Assembly: GCA_024734495.1 (NCBI GenBank) | Contig: JALMQS010000136.1 | Span: 3,505,185 to 3,569,184, forward strand | Direction: 5' to 3' | DNA: 64,000 bases | Source: Forficula auricularia | Taxonomy: Eukaryota; Arthropoda; Insecta; Dermaptera; Forficulidae | Shown: positions 1 to 14,100 of the stretch, one piece after another | How positions within the stretch are numbered: the first letter of the stretch is position 1 | How the letters are laid out: each line of letters starts with the position of its first letter | Translations under genes and position numbers: made by a program | The notes under the pieces: model-generated | Told to the model about the DNA's origin: nothing | Databases searched by the model: none | The model's input: only the letters and a program-made list of their open reading frames with translations

Positions 1-239
1 TCTTTAAATCATTAATTTTTAATTGTTTAATTTTACGAAACCCTAACACTGTAAATGTTATGCTCTTTTAGTTCCAATTCTTTGGAGTATCACTCTGGAG
101 TCTGACCTCTCGTGAAATGACCAGATCACCTCTGTTGCAAAATTTCCAGCATGTACCCTGACTTTCTATTCAAATTCAGACCCAATTTTATGACCACCGA
201 TACAAGGCTAAAATTCGCACCTGTCTCGAATATTGCTCG

Positions 240-350
240 CATCTGTGGAGAGGAGCTTCCAAGCATTCTCTTGCCACCTTGAATGATATTCAGTGAAAAC
301 CAATAAGAGGATTCAGCCTTGTCCAGCTCACTAAATTCTCTGGCACATCG
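240..350 (+). repeat. Dispersed repeat, copy 1
   Basis: Shares the words 'gcattctcttgcca', 'gattcagccttgt' and 'agctca' in the same order with 1070-1185, so this is a direct repeat about 820 bp apart. No coding or structural role is seen. Confidence 0.55.
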
Positions 351-1069
351 TAAAATCGTACGCACCCTTTCTTTTTTAATGATATTGATATGAGAAGGAG
401 ATACACCAAAAAGGTGCATCCCCTAAAGGCCTGGGTTGGCCTCTCCATCGTGAAAAGAAGAAGAGGAGGGGATTTTATGGGGTTGAAGTTATCTGTGGAT
501 ACGGGTCTTAAACAGCTGAAGGTTATAAGTTGCGGGGAAGATGGTGGCTGGAAGTAAGTTCCAGTCTCTTTAGGTAATAGGGATAAAAGAGTTGGCGAAA
601 GCATTGGTTCGAATTTTATCCAATTTGACAGCGAAGGGGTGCAGAGCGTTCGAAAACCGCAGTGTTTCTAGTAAAAAGGGCTCTAAGGGGGATAATGATT
701 TCAGCACTACTGAGCAGATACTACTAAAAGGTTCTGAGAAGTTAAAGTCAATAATAATCGCCCCTAAAAAAATTGTAATAAAGGCCCAATATTCAAACAT
801 GCTTACCCTTCGCGACCAAATTTGATATAATTCGAACAAATGTATTTGCTGACTTCTTTATCTCTATGACTTTTAGGCTTCCTGCCTCCAACTTCCCTAT
901 ACCTATAACCGCCCTGCATTCACGGGTACCTTCGACTCCGACGCGAATCCTGAAATTTCTTCCACTTCATCTTTTTCCAATCCTCGCCTATATAGGAGCT
1001 GTACTTTCATGGTGTGCCTTCTAGTACCAATCATTAAAAGAAAACAATCGCCATATCTCTGAAAGGATC

Positions 1070-1185
1070 CTCTAAGCATTCTCTTGCCAATCTGGAAGCA
1101 ATTCAGAGGTGAGCTATCAAACTAATAGATGATTCAGCCTTGTGTAGCTCATAGGATTCCCTGGCTCATTGTAGAACCATTTACT
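1070..1185 (+). repeat. Dispersed repeat, copy 2
   Basis: Second direct copy of the 240-350 sequence, somewhat diverged, ending in an accidental 'gctcattgtagaac' variant of the copy-1 end. Confidence 0.55.
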
Positions 1186-1969
1186 TGTTAATTATTAATT
1201 CAGTAAATGCATTGTTTATTATTTTTATCACAAGAACAAGGGGGTGGTGGGTTCCGAGCCCGGTCCCTACAGAGGCCTGGACACGGCCGTGACATTTTTT
1301 TATGGGGGTATGTTAGAAAAAAAATTTGACAAATATTTAACTGTAAAAATTAATGTTTAATATAATTTTTTATTATTTTTTTTTAATTTCTCTTTCATTT
1401 ATAGGTTATATGTGTTCACCCTTAGTATCATTGGAAAGCAAAAATGTATGTGATTGTGGTTTAGTTTATTTTTATTTTTAAGACCTTATCTAGGCACTAT
1501 ATTTTTTATCATTAAAATAGAACAAGCACAACACCACAGCGATTGGTAAAATAACAAAAAATAAAACACATTATGACCATTTCATAAAAAAACACATACT
1601 TATTTCATAATAAGCGGCCCGCTTTAGATTTTGGTTCCCGGGCCCGAAATTTTACGTGGGGGCTCTGCACAAGAGTGCGTAATATTATTGTTAGTTTGCT
1701 TAGGGAAAATATTTTTAATCTTTCCATCATCAATCGAATAGAGTGTACAAACAAGAAAAATACTACATGCTTCCTTTGTTGATCCTTTTGAACCCCCAAA
1801 GAAGGAGGGAAGATCCTCCGAAATTTCGATTTCAAAACTGTAAAAAGTGAACCTTCGAATAAATACTTATATTGTAAATAATCTTTTTATTTGTTCTTGG
1901 ACTGCATTCCATTCAACCCTCCGAGATAATATTTAATATTAAAATAAAATTTGAACATATGAATTTAAG

Positions 1970-2157
1970 GTTTTCGAAACGGTTACGGATCAATCTGCTA
2001 TAGTCAAAATCCCAAAAATTGGTATGAAGGCCAATGGAAAAACAACAAACCGGATGGTATAGGACTGCGACAATATCCTTCTGGAAGTCGTTATGTGGGA
2101 CACTTTAAAGAGGGAAAAATTCATGGAATAGGAACAATGGTCTGGTCAAATGGCAAT
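1970..2157 (+). CDS. RSPH10B: RSPH10B-like exon a (MORN repeats)
   Basis: Acceptor 'tttaag' before 1970; donor 'gtaaga' at 2158. The first two bases complete a codon split across the previous intron. It encodes about 62 residues with two clear MORN units (WYEGQWKNNKPDGIG and YVGHFKEGKIHGIG). It ends in phase 0 after SNGN, inside a third MORN unit that continues in the next exon. The preceding exon should end in a MORN glycine and was not found in 1-1969. Confidence 0.85.
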
Positions 2158-5100
2158 GTAAGAATAATTTTTATCGTTAAATCCACCATGTCTAAGGGCC
2201 AGTTGAATATCGGTTTGTAAAGTCTTTGTTAAGTTGACAGACGCTTAAACTGAAGAGCCGGGCCGAGTGGCCAATCAGATGACACGCACTTTCATCTGAT
2301 TGGCTATTCGGCCCGGCACATGGTGAATACTAAGGCTTGACAAAGAGTTTACAAACCGACATACAACTGGCCCTTAAAGAAACTTCAAAACATTTTATTT
2401 CTTTTAGGTGTATCGTGGAGAATGGAAAAATGGAGAGATGGGATGGTTATGGTGAATATACTTGGCAAGGCTTTGTTAATGATCATTTAGCTCATCCAGC
2501 TCAAAATTTATATTGTGGCACATGGAAAAAAGGATTGAGAGATGGTTTTGGGACATTCCACTTGGTTCATGGATCTAAATATGAAGGTTTTTGGAAAAAT
2601 GGAATAAAGGTCAGCGTTAAAGCCAATCAATTGGAAATCAAACTAAATGTATCTATCGTTAATTCAGGAAAACCATGGAAAAGTAACCTGTTCAAATGGC
2701 AGTCATTTTTCCGTGAAACCTGTTACTCGTGAAGATAATACATTCTGTGTTTTGGTGCCAACAGATTTTAACCAAACCAGAGAGAAGCATAAATGTAAAC
2801 TAAAGGTGGTATGGTGTTTTAATTAATTTTTACTGAACAAATTAAAATTATTTTATTTTTATATTTATGTGTGAAGTTGAAATAGAAAATTATTAAATTA
2901 CTTCTGAGGCATCAAATAGCTACTCTCCATGGAGGTTCCTAGAGAGAGCTATCCTTTTTTGAAATCAAACTTTCCTTGAAAATACAGTGTGGGGCAAAAA
3001 GATCTACCACATTTTGAAGAGGTATAAAAAAGGAAAAATTTAACTAGAAAAAAAACGGAATATATTTTTGAAAAGAACATAAAATTCATTTTTTTAATGT
3101 GTTTTAAACAGTATATCAGACGACAAAAAAAAATGAGGGAGGGTCAAAAATGAAATTTCTAGCCCTTTCGACCAAACTATGTATACACAATTTGGCTAGT
3201 TTTTGCATTTCTAGCCTTCTGGGGGTCCATAAAATATGTATACAAAATTTGGTTGAGTTTGGTCAAAAGGGATAGAATTATCATTTTTGACCCTCCCCTC
3301 CATTTTGGGTGGTTAGTTTTTTGCATTTCTAGCCTTCTGGGGGTCCACAGAATATGTATACAAAATTTGGTTGAGTTTGGTAGAAAGGGCTAGAATTTGC
3401 ATTTTTGACCATCCCTCCTTTTTTTTCGTCTGATAATGTTTAAAACACATAAAAAAATTTATTTTATGTTCTTTTCAAAAAAATATTAATTTTTACTTTA
3501 CCATACAGGGTAGTACAAGTATTGTAATCGTGTATGAAAAAAAGTGTTTTTTTTTCTTCTTTTTTTTCAAAATATCTCAAAAACATCTGAAACTATTTTT
3601 ATTAAAAAAAAATTGAGCAAAACCATGGCATTTCGCTCTACAAAAAAGCTCTAATAAGTGAACATCGAAAAAATTATATTTTTCGAGATAATAATTATTT
3701 TGTCAAAATGTCTGTTAGTCTGGTTGTCTGTGCGTTACCAAATTTTTGTGGACGAGCTAGCTCAAAATCTAGTGTGAATATCGAAATAAAATTTCACACG
3801 TAGTTTTGGTCCATTGAGATTAAGAGCTGATTAGACTTTGGAGCATATCGACCCAAAATTAAGGAGGGGTGGATGGGGTTAAAAAATTAAAAATCTAGGC
3901 CGTTTGAGCAAACTCAACCAAATTTTGTATACATAATCAGTGGACTCCCAGAAGTCTAAAAATGCAAAAACTAACCTCCCAGAATGGGAGGGGGGGTTGT
4001 GTAGGGTCAAAAAATGAAAATCTTGTTGATATACCAAACTCAACCAAATTTTGTATACATAATCAGTGGGACACAAGAAGTATAATAATTTTTAAGAAAC
4101 AAAATAAAAACCGACTTCAAAAAATTAAATGCAACAAATAAAATACACTAAAAGGTATAAAATAATTATTATCTTATTTAGTTACAACTAAAAGACGAAA
4201 TATTAACATGAAATTACTTTTTGAAGTCGGTGCCAAACAAACTATAGCTATAAGCGAGCGTACCCGCCAAACGTACTAAGTAAGATCCGTCGAGTGCGAT
4301 TCATAAAAGGTATATGTTTGGCACCAACTTCAAAAAGTAATTTCATGTTAATATTTCGTCGTTTAGTTGTAACTAAATAAGATAATAATTATTTTATACC
4401 TTTTAGTGTATTTTATTTGTTGCATTTAATTTTTTGAAGTCGGTTTTTATTTTTTCTTAAAAATTATTTTTTATTTTTCTCTTTTAGTGATGTCATTAAT
4501 AGTGATCATATCATCAGAACTTGACCAAATTAATATGACACCATCCCTAAGACACCCCCTTTCGGATAAAAAAAGAACCATCGAAATCGGTTCATAAACA
4601 AAGAGGTTAGGTCTAAACAAACCTAATAAAAAAGGTCTAATACCTATGAAAAAGAAACGAAAAAATGGGACCAATCGGAAGCTAGACTGGACCCAATGCA
4701 AAAAAATTTTTCAAAATCGGTTGACAATTGGCGGAGATATGAGGTAACATAGGCACAAAAAAAAAATCAGTCGAATAGAGAGCCTCCTCCTTTTTTGAAG
4801 TCGGTTAAAAATGCAAAAACTACCCCCCTACATGATTATAAATAATTTTAGGAGCCAGGTTGTATGGTAAAGTCAAGTGGATGGCCACATTAGAACACGT
4901 CAGCTTATTTTTCTAGTTAAATTTTTTCATTTTTTATACCTCTTCAAAATGTGGTAGATCTTTATGCTCCACCCTGTATAAAAGTTTAAAATAATGCGTT
5001 TATCAAATAAATTTAGCTTGAACCAGAAGAAAAGAAAGATAAGTATGATGAAATTCAAAGCGAGATGTCCAATCCTAAGTCGGTCCCCAAGGATTATTTT

Positions 5101-8100
5101 TTTACAAGGCAAAATGTTATTCCTCCTTGTATTAGTTGGTAAGTTAACAATATCGAGTATTTATTTATACATATTTAAAGACTTTCAAATGCTTAAGGTA
5201 GTAGTTTCGCGACAATACTAGCAAAAAGTTAATGCTAGAGTATATAGAACAGACAATAAGGATTCATAGTTCATAAGCCCAAAACTTTTTGCTGTTTATG
5301 TACCAATTCTACCCAATCCGGTGCTCGTTTGACAAATCTGGCACCATTGTAAGAGATTGAATATTTTTATATTAAAATGACAGATAAAATATATTTTAAA
5401 TTTCTATAAAATTCGTTTTGTTATTTTTTTAACAAATGTAATCAACGCCTACGTTACACCTTATGAAAATTATAATTTTGAAAAATCTAGACGCATGAAT
5501 CTTTCACTGGTTAAATAAATGCGCTGTTGCCAAATTGCTTCTAGTGTAAATTTTTTTTATACATTTTTCATTATTTATTCCTTATTATCTCAGAAACTGT
5601 GTTGTAACTATGAATCAAAATTGTCTTAAAATATGTAGTGGTTATTGTTTAATGTTGGTTTAGTTTTTATAAAAATGGTAAAGAAGGGTTTCTTAATTAT
5701 AATTAAATATGTATGTAAATTTTCCGATATCCCGTATAGTGCAATGTTAAAGAGCCTGAAAAACTCGATTTTTGAAATTTAATATCTCCGGAACTGTATT
5801 GTTCATAAATTTCGTTTTGCCACCAATCGATGCAGAAGTATTTAAATAATAATCTGTCTAAATTTCAAAAATCCTAAGAAAACCCATTTGGCGGAACAAC
5901 TACCTTAAGTACCAATCCATTGACACCAGAGATATCCTTCTAGAAATTTTTTATTTCTACTAGTGAAGTCTCTGTCATCTTAATTCTATTTTTTGTGATT
6001 TTTTTAGCACTTCTAGCAAATATATTCCAATAACAAAAGGAACTCAAGATATTGATCTCAAATATTTTGTTAGTAAACTATTTAAAGTGAATATAAATCC
6101 GAGTGAATTAGATATCGGAGTAAATATACATATAAAAACATTTATAGATGCTTATTTCGATAATATATATTTTTTTCTTATTTTAGTCATCTTGGCCTTT
6201 TAAGGTAAAAAAACTGAAAGTGAATCAATGATTCCTCCATCTCGAATCAACTCTAATAATATTCAAAATGAAAATTTCGATCAAAAAGATACAAGTGAAC
6301 CAATTCAAGAGGTAAATGTTTTTAATTAAGGTAGTTCTTTCGCGACAATCCACACAAAAAGTTTTAGCCTCGTAACCACTCTATACATATGAACGGTGCT
6401 AAAATTATAGGTTATGTTTTTTTGACGTGACTGTACATTTTACACTAATACTTTCTATTTATGAATGGATCGTTTCCAAGCCATTGGTATCTTATCTCCA
6501 CTAAAAATAATCGCCCAAATATGTTTTTTTTTATTTTTTATCTAAACTACGTGGTAAATAATTTCAATTTTTTTCTTCAATAACTCCGAATATATTATTC
6601 TAACAAATATTAGTTATTCATCAAGATGGTGAAAGTCCTTCAATGAAAAAATCGGTTGTCTGTAAAGTCGGTTTACTGACGATAGTTGAACGTGACAACG
6701 TCATAAGAAAATACTGATGGAATGGTACCACAACCGATTTTTTTCATAAAATTCTTCGTTCAGAAAATCATTTTAAATTTACAAAATACCTGAAAAAAAT
6801 TTATTGTTTAAATTTCTACTCGACTGTTAAAATTTAATTTTTGATTTTATTATTTTATAATAATAAATTTTGTATTGACATTATTTCTTTCAGCAAGTAA
6901 ACTGAATAAAAGTTGTTGTTCAATTAGTTACTTAATTATTTTTGCAAATTTAATTGTAATTTGTTGTAAAAAAGTAATAATTTTGAATAATTTATTATAA
7001 GAATAAACTGTGGTTAAATTATTGTTCATAAATCTTAAATTTAAAATTTGGAAACATCATTAAAATTTTTGTAACTGTAGCTTTTAAAAAGCCCGCCTCA
7101 ATCTTTGTCGCTCGTTCCGCGCTCTCGCTTGCACTTCAAGCCTTAAATGGAACGCCTCAGAGCGAGGTAACGCCGCATGAGTCATGTTTTTTCGTGCGTG
7201 CACCCGGCTCCATCGAATATAAGACGTTGTCACATCAAAAATAAAATAATGATCATTTTCTCACCCTTTCCCTAATCTACCAATTGTAAAAAATTACATT
7301 TTTAATTACAATTATTTCATGTTTGGTGTGGTAAATCATCTTCAAATTTTAACAGTATGTTTATTATGCTTTTAATGACTTATATTCCAAGTTTCAAAGA
7401 CTTCTTGAATTTTTGCATTTGTGAAAGAACTACCTTAAATAAAATTATTTCATGACTCTTAAGATTATAGAATTTTTATATTGATAAAAACATGGGTCAT
7501 AGTTACTGGAAAATGTCGTTTCAATCTGTTTGAAAGGTGGCCACGAGCTATTCTTTTCCTTAAATGGATTTTACATACATGAAAATATTGCTGTAAAATA
7601 TACAACAATCGATTAAAATCTTATAACAAGTCTTTTTATGAACTAGTAATGTACTCGTATATAAATTACTCGGTACGTTAAAATAACAGGAGAACCTAGT
7701 ATTGAATTCACGCAAAAAAATTTTGGTTATTATATTGAAAAATGTCTGGAACGGGAAGAAAAATAATTTTCAAGGATAATTTTTTCCCAAGAATTAAAAG
7801 TCGTAGAAAGTTCGTTCTTGTGCTAAAATATTTGTATTTCCAATGCGGAGAACTAATTAAATATAGAACTTTTTATTATATTTTGTTTATTGGGCCTCCG
7901 AGGAGCGGGCCGCCTCTTACAAAGACAAAAGACCATTATACAAATTTATTTACAAACTCTTCCACTTTCAGCTTGAGAACAAATAAATTCAGATTCAGAG
8001 CGGGTGGCTGAGAGAGCCAGGATTAATACTGACTCACATTTCACATTTCTTTTTTTTTTTTTGTATTTACAATAAAATAATCATATGCCACCCGCTCTAT

Positions 8101-11100
8101 ATGTTCTTCTGCTGAAAGTGTAAAAATTAAGGAGAGATCCCCTCATCGCCGTATATCAAATCGTTTATTGTTTTTTGGGATATACACACACTCCCTTCCA
8201 CGAGAGCCTGATGGCCTCGACCCTGACCGAGCCCGCCCCGACAAATCAAGCTTAAGAACTAATATAAAAGTTTTTATTTTGCTTCGAAACTATAGTCTCA
8301 AGCAAATAAATAATATTATATACACCTACTAGGGTCGTCCTTATTTTGGGTATTTTCACATTTTTACGCTCACAAGGGCTCATATGGTTCGAAATAAATT
8401 AAAAAAAAATTAATAAAGTAAAGGGTGTGTAGTTTCACAGTGAATGAAATAAAATTCAAAGAGGTTTATTTCATTCACTGTGAAACTACACACCCTTTAT
8501 TATATTAATTAATATCATGTTTCACCTAAAACCTTCACCACTTCCTCTAAGTTAAAAAAAAAATTGCCCAAGTTTCAAGTTTCTATCTCAATTATAACCT
8601 GTCCCCTCCAGAGATGTAAGTTTCTCCAAATAACATGGGGGTTTTGGCATAAAATTTCAAGTTTTTATTCCGGCCAAAGTAATTGGTCAAAAAATTTGAA
8701 ACTCCCTAGATCTTTATCCTTATAATACTAGCTATCCATCAGATTTATTACTTATTACAGATTTTTATCTGTTATAATTTTGGAGTTACATCTCGATAAA
8801 ATACTGCTATATCTTAGTGTTACTAAGTTATAGACTCCAAAATTATAATAGCTAAAAATCTGTGATAATTCTAATGTATAGCTACTATTATAAGGATAAA
8901 GTATACAGAGTTTCATTTTTTGAACCATTACTTCTGCTCCGGAATAAAAAATTGATATTTCAATGGCAAAACCCCCATGTTATTTAGATGAGAAACTTAC
9001 ATCGCTGGGGGCCTCTTAATAGCCTCCTTGAACCATCCCCTCTCCTCCATTTCGACCAGTCTTCAATTTTCGAATCAATTGAATACTTAGCATTAATTAT
9101 CATTTCCATTTTTACCTTTCTCCTGAGCCTATCAAGTAATAGGGATGCAACCCGCTAAGTAGAACGTTCTATTAGAATGCATACCCTATTTTCTCACAGG
9201 CGGCGCTTAGTCTTTAAAATCAATCTAGCTTAAAATATGCCAACACAAACTTGGAATAGGAATTATTATAATTCGAGGACTTATTTATGTTGTTAAAAAA
9301 CATTAAGGATATATTAAAGCCCATAGCATCCATATTAATTAATTAATTAAGTACGTTTGCAGGTAGAATTAGTAATTAATAAAGTAAAGGGTGTAGTTTC
9401 ACAGTGAATGAAATAAAACTCAAAGAGTTTATACAAACTCAATATACTTGATTATTATTCATCATCAGGAGTTTAAAACCGTTTTAACTTGTAAACTCCT
9501 GATGATGGACTAATAATCCGAAATATATTGAGTTTGTATAAACCTCTTTGAGTTTTATTTCATTCACTGTGAAACTACACACCCTTTACTTTATTAATTA
9601 ATATCATGTTTCACCTAAAACCTACACCACTTTCCTTAAGTAAAAAAAAAAGGTATAATTAGTCTTGTCATATGAATTATTCTTTTTTTTTATATATATA
9701 AATTGATCATTCTACGGAACAAAGAAGAGACAAAATTACAATTGATTTTATTCCTAAATATGTGCACATCTGTTATATATTAATATTAATCATATTCAAT
9801 TGAAAGTTTTTTTGCCGAGAGTAGCAGAATTTTTATATATTGAAGGAGACAATAAAAGAGTGTCTTCTGCTGGAATTATAAATTTTATTTATTTATAACG
9901 AGACTATAGTTTCGAGGGCTTTGCCCTCTTCATCAGTCTATTACAATGGATTCACGGGAATTAATTTATGAATCAAATTTATAATTCCAGCAGAAGACAC
10001 ACTCTTTTATTGTCTCCTTCAATTAATCATATTCATTGAGACGCCTGATGAAGCCAAAATAAAGTTGGCGAAACGTCGCAAAAATCAATGACAATTTTTT
10101 GATGTACACCTTCCTGTCCAAATACCTGCAAACGTAGTTAATTAATTAAGGATATATTTATTTGTTACTAGCTGCGACGCCCGCCTTCGACGTCCCTCTT
10201 GACTTACAGACACACACATCATATATACTATATATATTTATCTAGATTAATTTGTAACAACGCTTAGAGAAATTTCTCTAAAAAAATTACCCTCTAGCCT
10301 AGAATCGAACCGACGAACTCTTGAACTAAGGGCATGAGCTCTAGCCATTAGACCAATGTAACATTAATATTTGTATCTTGATTTCTGTTACTAAAACTAT
10401 ATATTTTTGATTTAGACTTTGTGTCGAGATAATATTGTATTCATTTGAACTCGAATGAAAATGAAAAACACCAATAGATTTTAAATTAAGAAACATTAAA
10501 TATATATTAATTAACGAGGCAAATTTGAAATATAATTGTCAGCTCGGATTTTAAACTGATGGCTCCAATCGATTTTCATTAACCAGGCAAATTTGAAATA
10601 TATATATTCGAATTTTGAAATGAAAGACTCCAATTCATTTTAAATTAAGAAATATTAAATATATTGATAATTGTTCCTCCCCCCCCTCGCCACTCAAAAA
10701 TTAAAGATGCGAAACTTTTAAGAGACGATGTATTTTCGGTAGTTTACGGGTATACATTTGGAGTGTGGTTTTTTAAGAGGAATAAAATTTTTTAGACCGA
10801 GACGCTGCCCGCCAGGGCACCAGCATTTTTACCGTTTTTATATATAAGAATAATCTGGAGAATTGAAAAAGAAGTTTGGCGATATTAATACAAATGAGAT
10901 GTGTGCTTAGTTGTAATGTGAAGCTGAAGAGTATTACTGTACGAAGGCCAAATGGGTTATGACCCTCAGATTCAGGTTCCGTTTTTTATATGAATATAGA
11001 ATTAATGAATGTTAGAAGGGCCAGATTTACTTTTAGTAGAATTTTTAATATTAATGTTCAGAGTATAGATATTCTTATAGAGCATAAAATGATATTTACA

Positions 11101-14100
11101 TATTTTTCATGATTTTGATAGGAGTAATACAGAAACAAATAAAATTGACGAAAATAAAAACAAAAAATCGCTCTTTTTGGGCTCTGGACTCCATGTATTT
11201 TTGGTAAAACCTCCAGGGGACATGAATGAGTACAATTTGTGACCAAGGGTTTTGTAGTCTTTACCTGACAACCCTTTGAAATCTCACTTGACATGAGACC
11301 AATACTTTACCAATGCTTTACACGCTATAGATTAAATATAAAGAAATCAAAAATCGAAACAGAGACAAAAATAATATGTCAGTTTGTGATTAATGAAGAG
11401 TAAGTGAATATCATGTGCTGTGCACTAAACCCACTTTTATCCGAGGCATTTTCTATAACATCTTTGGAACACTTCTAGGAGGAATATTATTTCGAGGAAA
11501 TAGATCAAATCACTTTTGAAGATGATATGGAAATCGAGGAACGTTTATTAAAAAATGTCATCATATTAAATTTGCCTTACCTGCACATACTTTATAGAAA
11601 ATATGCTTGTATTGCCTGTGATCAAGTAAGTAAATCTAGATTAACAGCTTCGTTTATTTTATTTTATTTTGAAATATAATATTTAATGTAATTCATATGG
11701 GAAAGGAGTTCAACTCTCAGGGTAGCCAACGAGTCAGGATTCCTAATTTTGCCTGTCTGATTGGATTCCCTATCTGGTAAAAACAACCCTTTTGATAAAT
11801 AATTAAAAATTACGTCTTGTCGATCTAGTAGATTTTTTATAATGATACTGATACAAGAAGAAGTTGCACCAAAAAGGTACAACCTCTGTAGTCAGCGGTG
11901 GATTCTTATATCTTGGAAATAAGAAGAGATTTAAGGATTGGATCGAAGGAAGAGTGTTGGACACAGTCGAACTCTATTTCTTGAGCGTAGCTGTCAATCG
12001 ATTAAATATAAAATCGTATGAAATCAAATCAAACCGATTTGGCCCAAAATTTAGATAAACCATCCGGGACACTAAACAAACATATGGTGTGAATATGGTT
12101 TCGATACGTTCAGTGGTTTAGGCGTGGGTCGATCACGCACATACACACTAAGGATTACATATATATAGATAGATATCCAGCATTTTACGGACAGGATATG
12201 ATCCGAATCCTCAAAAGTTTCATGAAAAATTCTGGATATCTATAAAAATAAGATTTTGCAATTTTGCATGTTTTTTTTGTAATTTTATCCTCTTTAATTT
12301 ACTGTAGGACGGTTATTTACAAAATATAGAACGTCTTCGAGTTATAAGCACAAAACTGGAAAAAAGTCCGAAAATTTAGAGGTTTTTTCGGACACCAAAA
12401 AGTTGTCCCCCACACTTTCGAGGTCGTAAACTTAGATTTGGCATACCCACACCATACCAAACGATCCTAGAAAATAAAATATTTTACCACAATTAATGTA
12501 AGTTGAAACCCCCAAATACTGGGCTATTACGTATGTGTATTATTATTTATATTTGACTGATTAAAGAGACTGATTTCAGGTTCCCTTTAAACCCACCTCC
12601 GTAATATCTCTATTTTATAGTATACAAGGCTTTCCCTAAAACCAAAACAATCATACTTATAGAATAAATTTTATTTTAACAGACACCGTCTTATGAAGCA
12701 GTTCTTACTCGTCTATGTTTTTGGCAAATGCTTCGTGATTGTAAGATTTATATGTATGGATTATCCCTTGCAGATGTGGATCATATTTTAGGTAAGATTT
12801 TAAGTAAAGAAAAATGCTATATAATAATTAAGCTCATTAAACTTCTTCTCTTTTAAAAACAATGTTAAAAAAATTGTAAATTTACCATATGTTTACAATA
12901 CAAATAGATAAGAAATTTACAAGATTTCGTATAGTCAAAAAAAGTACTATATTATATTGGTAAAATCACATTAACTCATTTCAAAAAATAAAGTGTAACT
13001 TTAATTAATGTTTTTAATCACAATAATATTTAATTAATATTCGAAACGAATTTCTAGCTTTGAATCCGAATTTATTAATTGAAAATGAACATAATCCATT
13101 TGAAAAATTTTATTTTTGGAAATTTCTTACAAGTTTAATTGAATTGGCATGGAAAATTTTCGGTCTAAATAAAATAGAAATTCATTCATTTCAATTTTCA
13201 AGTGATACTAAAATGGAAATAATACAAAAACAAGGGGTTTTAGGAAATGCCTTATCAAGATTAATTACTGAAATTATTAAACCAAATACAATACAACACG
13301 TTGGTAAGAAACAAGTGTTTTTTAAATGTTGCTTTTTTTCAAAATTCTACCTTGAAGTTAAAATGAGAATTTAAAGAGTTTATCAGAAATCTTATTAGAT
13401 AAGTTTGATTGTATGTCAGTGTCAGAAAGGCTCGTCACAAAGAATATAACCACTTGACCGGTTAGCGTTTCTGGCACTTGGGTTCGATCTGTGAAAGTTT
13501 AATACCCTTTTTTGACATAAAATGGAACTTATCAAATAAGATTAGATATATATGATAATTTAAAATTGAATGGAAGCCAGCACAAGGATAAATAAAAAGA
13601 CGGTTTCCACCAAAAGACGATTTATTGGAAAGTTTTCTTTTTAAATTTTTGAACCAACTTTTCGGAGAATCTTCCCTTCTTCGTCAGGCTTCAAAGGGTC
13701 AATTAAGGAAGCTTGTAACAATTTTCCTTCTTTTTCCTTTATGAGTATTTAAACCAGCGATGTCCAACCCAAATTACTATTCGTGTCAAAATTTAGGAAT
13801 ATACAAGGTACTGGGCCGCCACTCACCTGAACAAAAAAATTTCAATTCTAGCGCACACTCAAGGGCGGATCCAGGAATTTTTTATGGGGGGGGGGGGTGA
13901 ATGTATATAAGGTGCCCGATTTATATAAGATCTACTTTTTATCTCGGAAGTGTGTCGCGATCGAATTGGGGGTCAGAGACGCCCCCCCCCCCACACACAC
14001 ACATATATAGAACTTTATTTTCAATTTTAAAATTTTTTTTACAAATTCTTTTGCCAGGCACGGGCCTCTATGGGGGGGCGATTTCCTTTTTTTGTTATCG

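Larger units (their letters stand above)
1..1969. other. Intergenic or upstream intron; dispersed-repeat fragments only
   Basis: No exon is recognisable here. The RSPH10B-like reading begins mid-protein at 1970 behind an acceptor, so this stretch is probably intronic, with 5' exons outside the window. It holds two direct copies of a dispersed repeat (about 240-350 and 1070-1185). It also holds a segment at about 385-470 that recurs inverted at about 57640-57725, and a GC-richer patch at 1240-1300. Open frames on the - strand here lack any family signature. Confidence 0.5.
2983..4979. mobile_element. ~2-kb TIR element (TACAGNGTGG ends) in an intron
   Basis: Ends are inverted copies about 70 bp long: 'tacagtgtggggcaaaaag' at 2983 and, reverse-complemented, the same sequence ending at about 4979. 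The inverted match runs through 'gatctaccacattttgaag' to 'aactagaaaa'. TA dinucleotides flank the ends. The interior holds ~117-bp tandem repeats (3200-3430), a nested fold-back (4098-4455) and no transposase frame, so it is non-autonomous. A shorter relative sits at 16731-17372 in the same gene. Confidence 0.75.
9351..10136. mobile_element. Composite element with inverted GTACGTTTGCAGGTA ends
   Basis: 'gtacgtttgcaggta' at 9351 and 'tacctgcaaacgta' near 10122-10136 are inverted. Both are flanked by TTAATTAATTAA, a possible target duplication, although simple sequence could produce this. Nested inside are the ribozyme hairpin 9376-9602 and the 223-bp insertion 9799-10021. A hammerhead-like core of another type lies at 10043-10079. 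Confidence 0.5.
10160..11478. other. Intron with retroelement-like fragments
   Basis: No exon before 11479. It contains 'actagctgcgacgcccgcc' (10168), a word typical of an end of dispersed insect repeats. It also holds a tRNA-derived SINE head (10290-10362), short repeated segments at 10490-10660 ('aggcaaatttgaaatata' twice), and at 11160-11300 a segment shared with 55510-55690. Confidence 0.4.

Noticed and set aside
2337..2732. A single-exon 131-codon MORN protein starting at 2337
   Set aside because: The ATG is in the intron, the reading crosses two splice junctions and a frameshift, and the real exons restore the MORN spacing.
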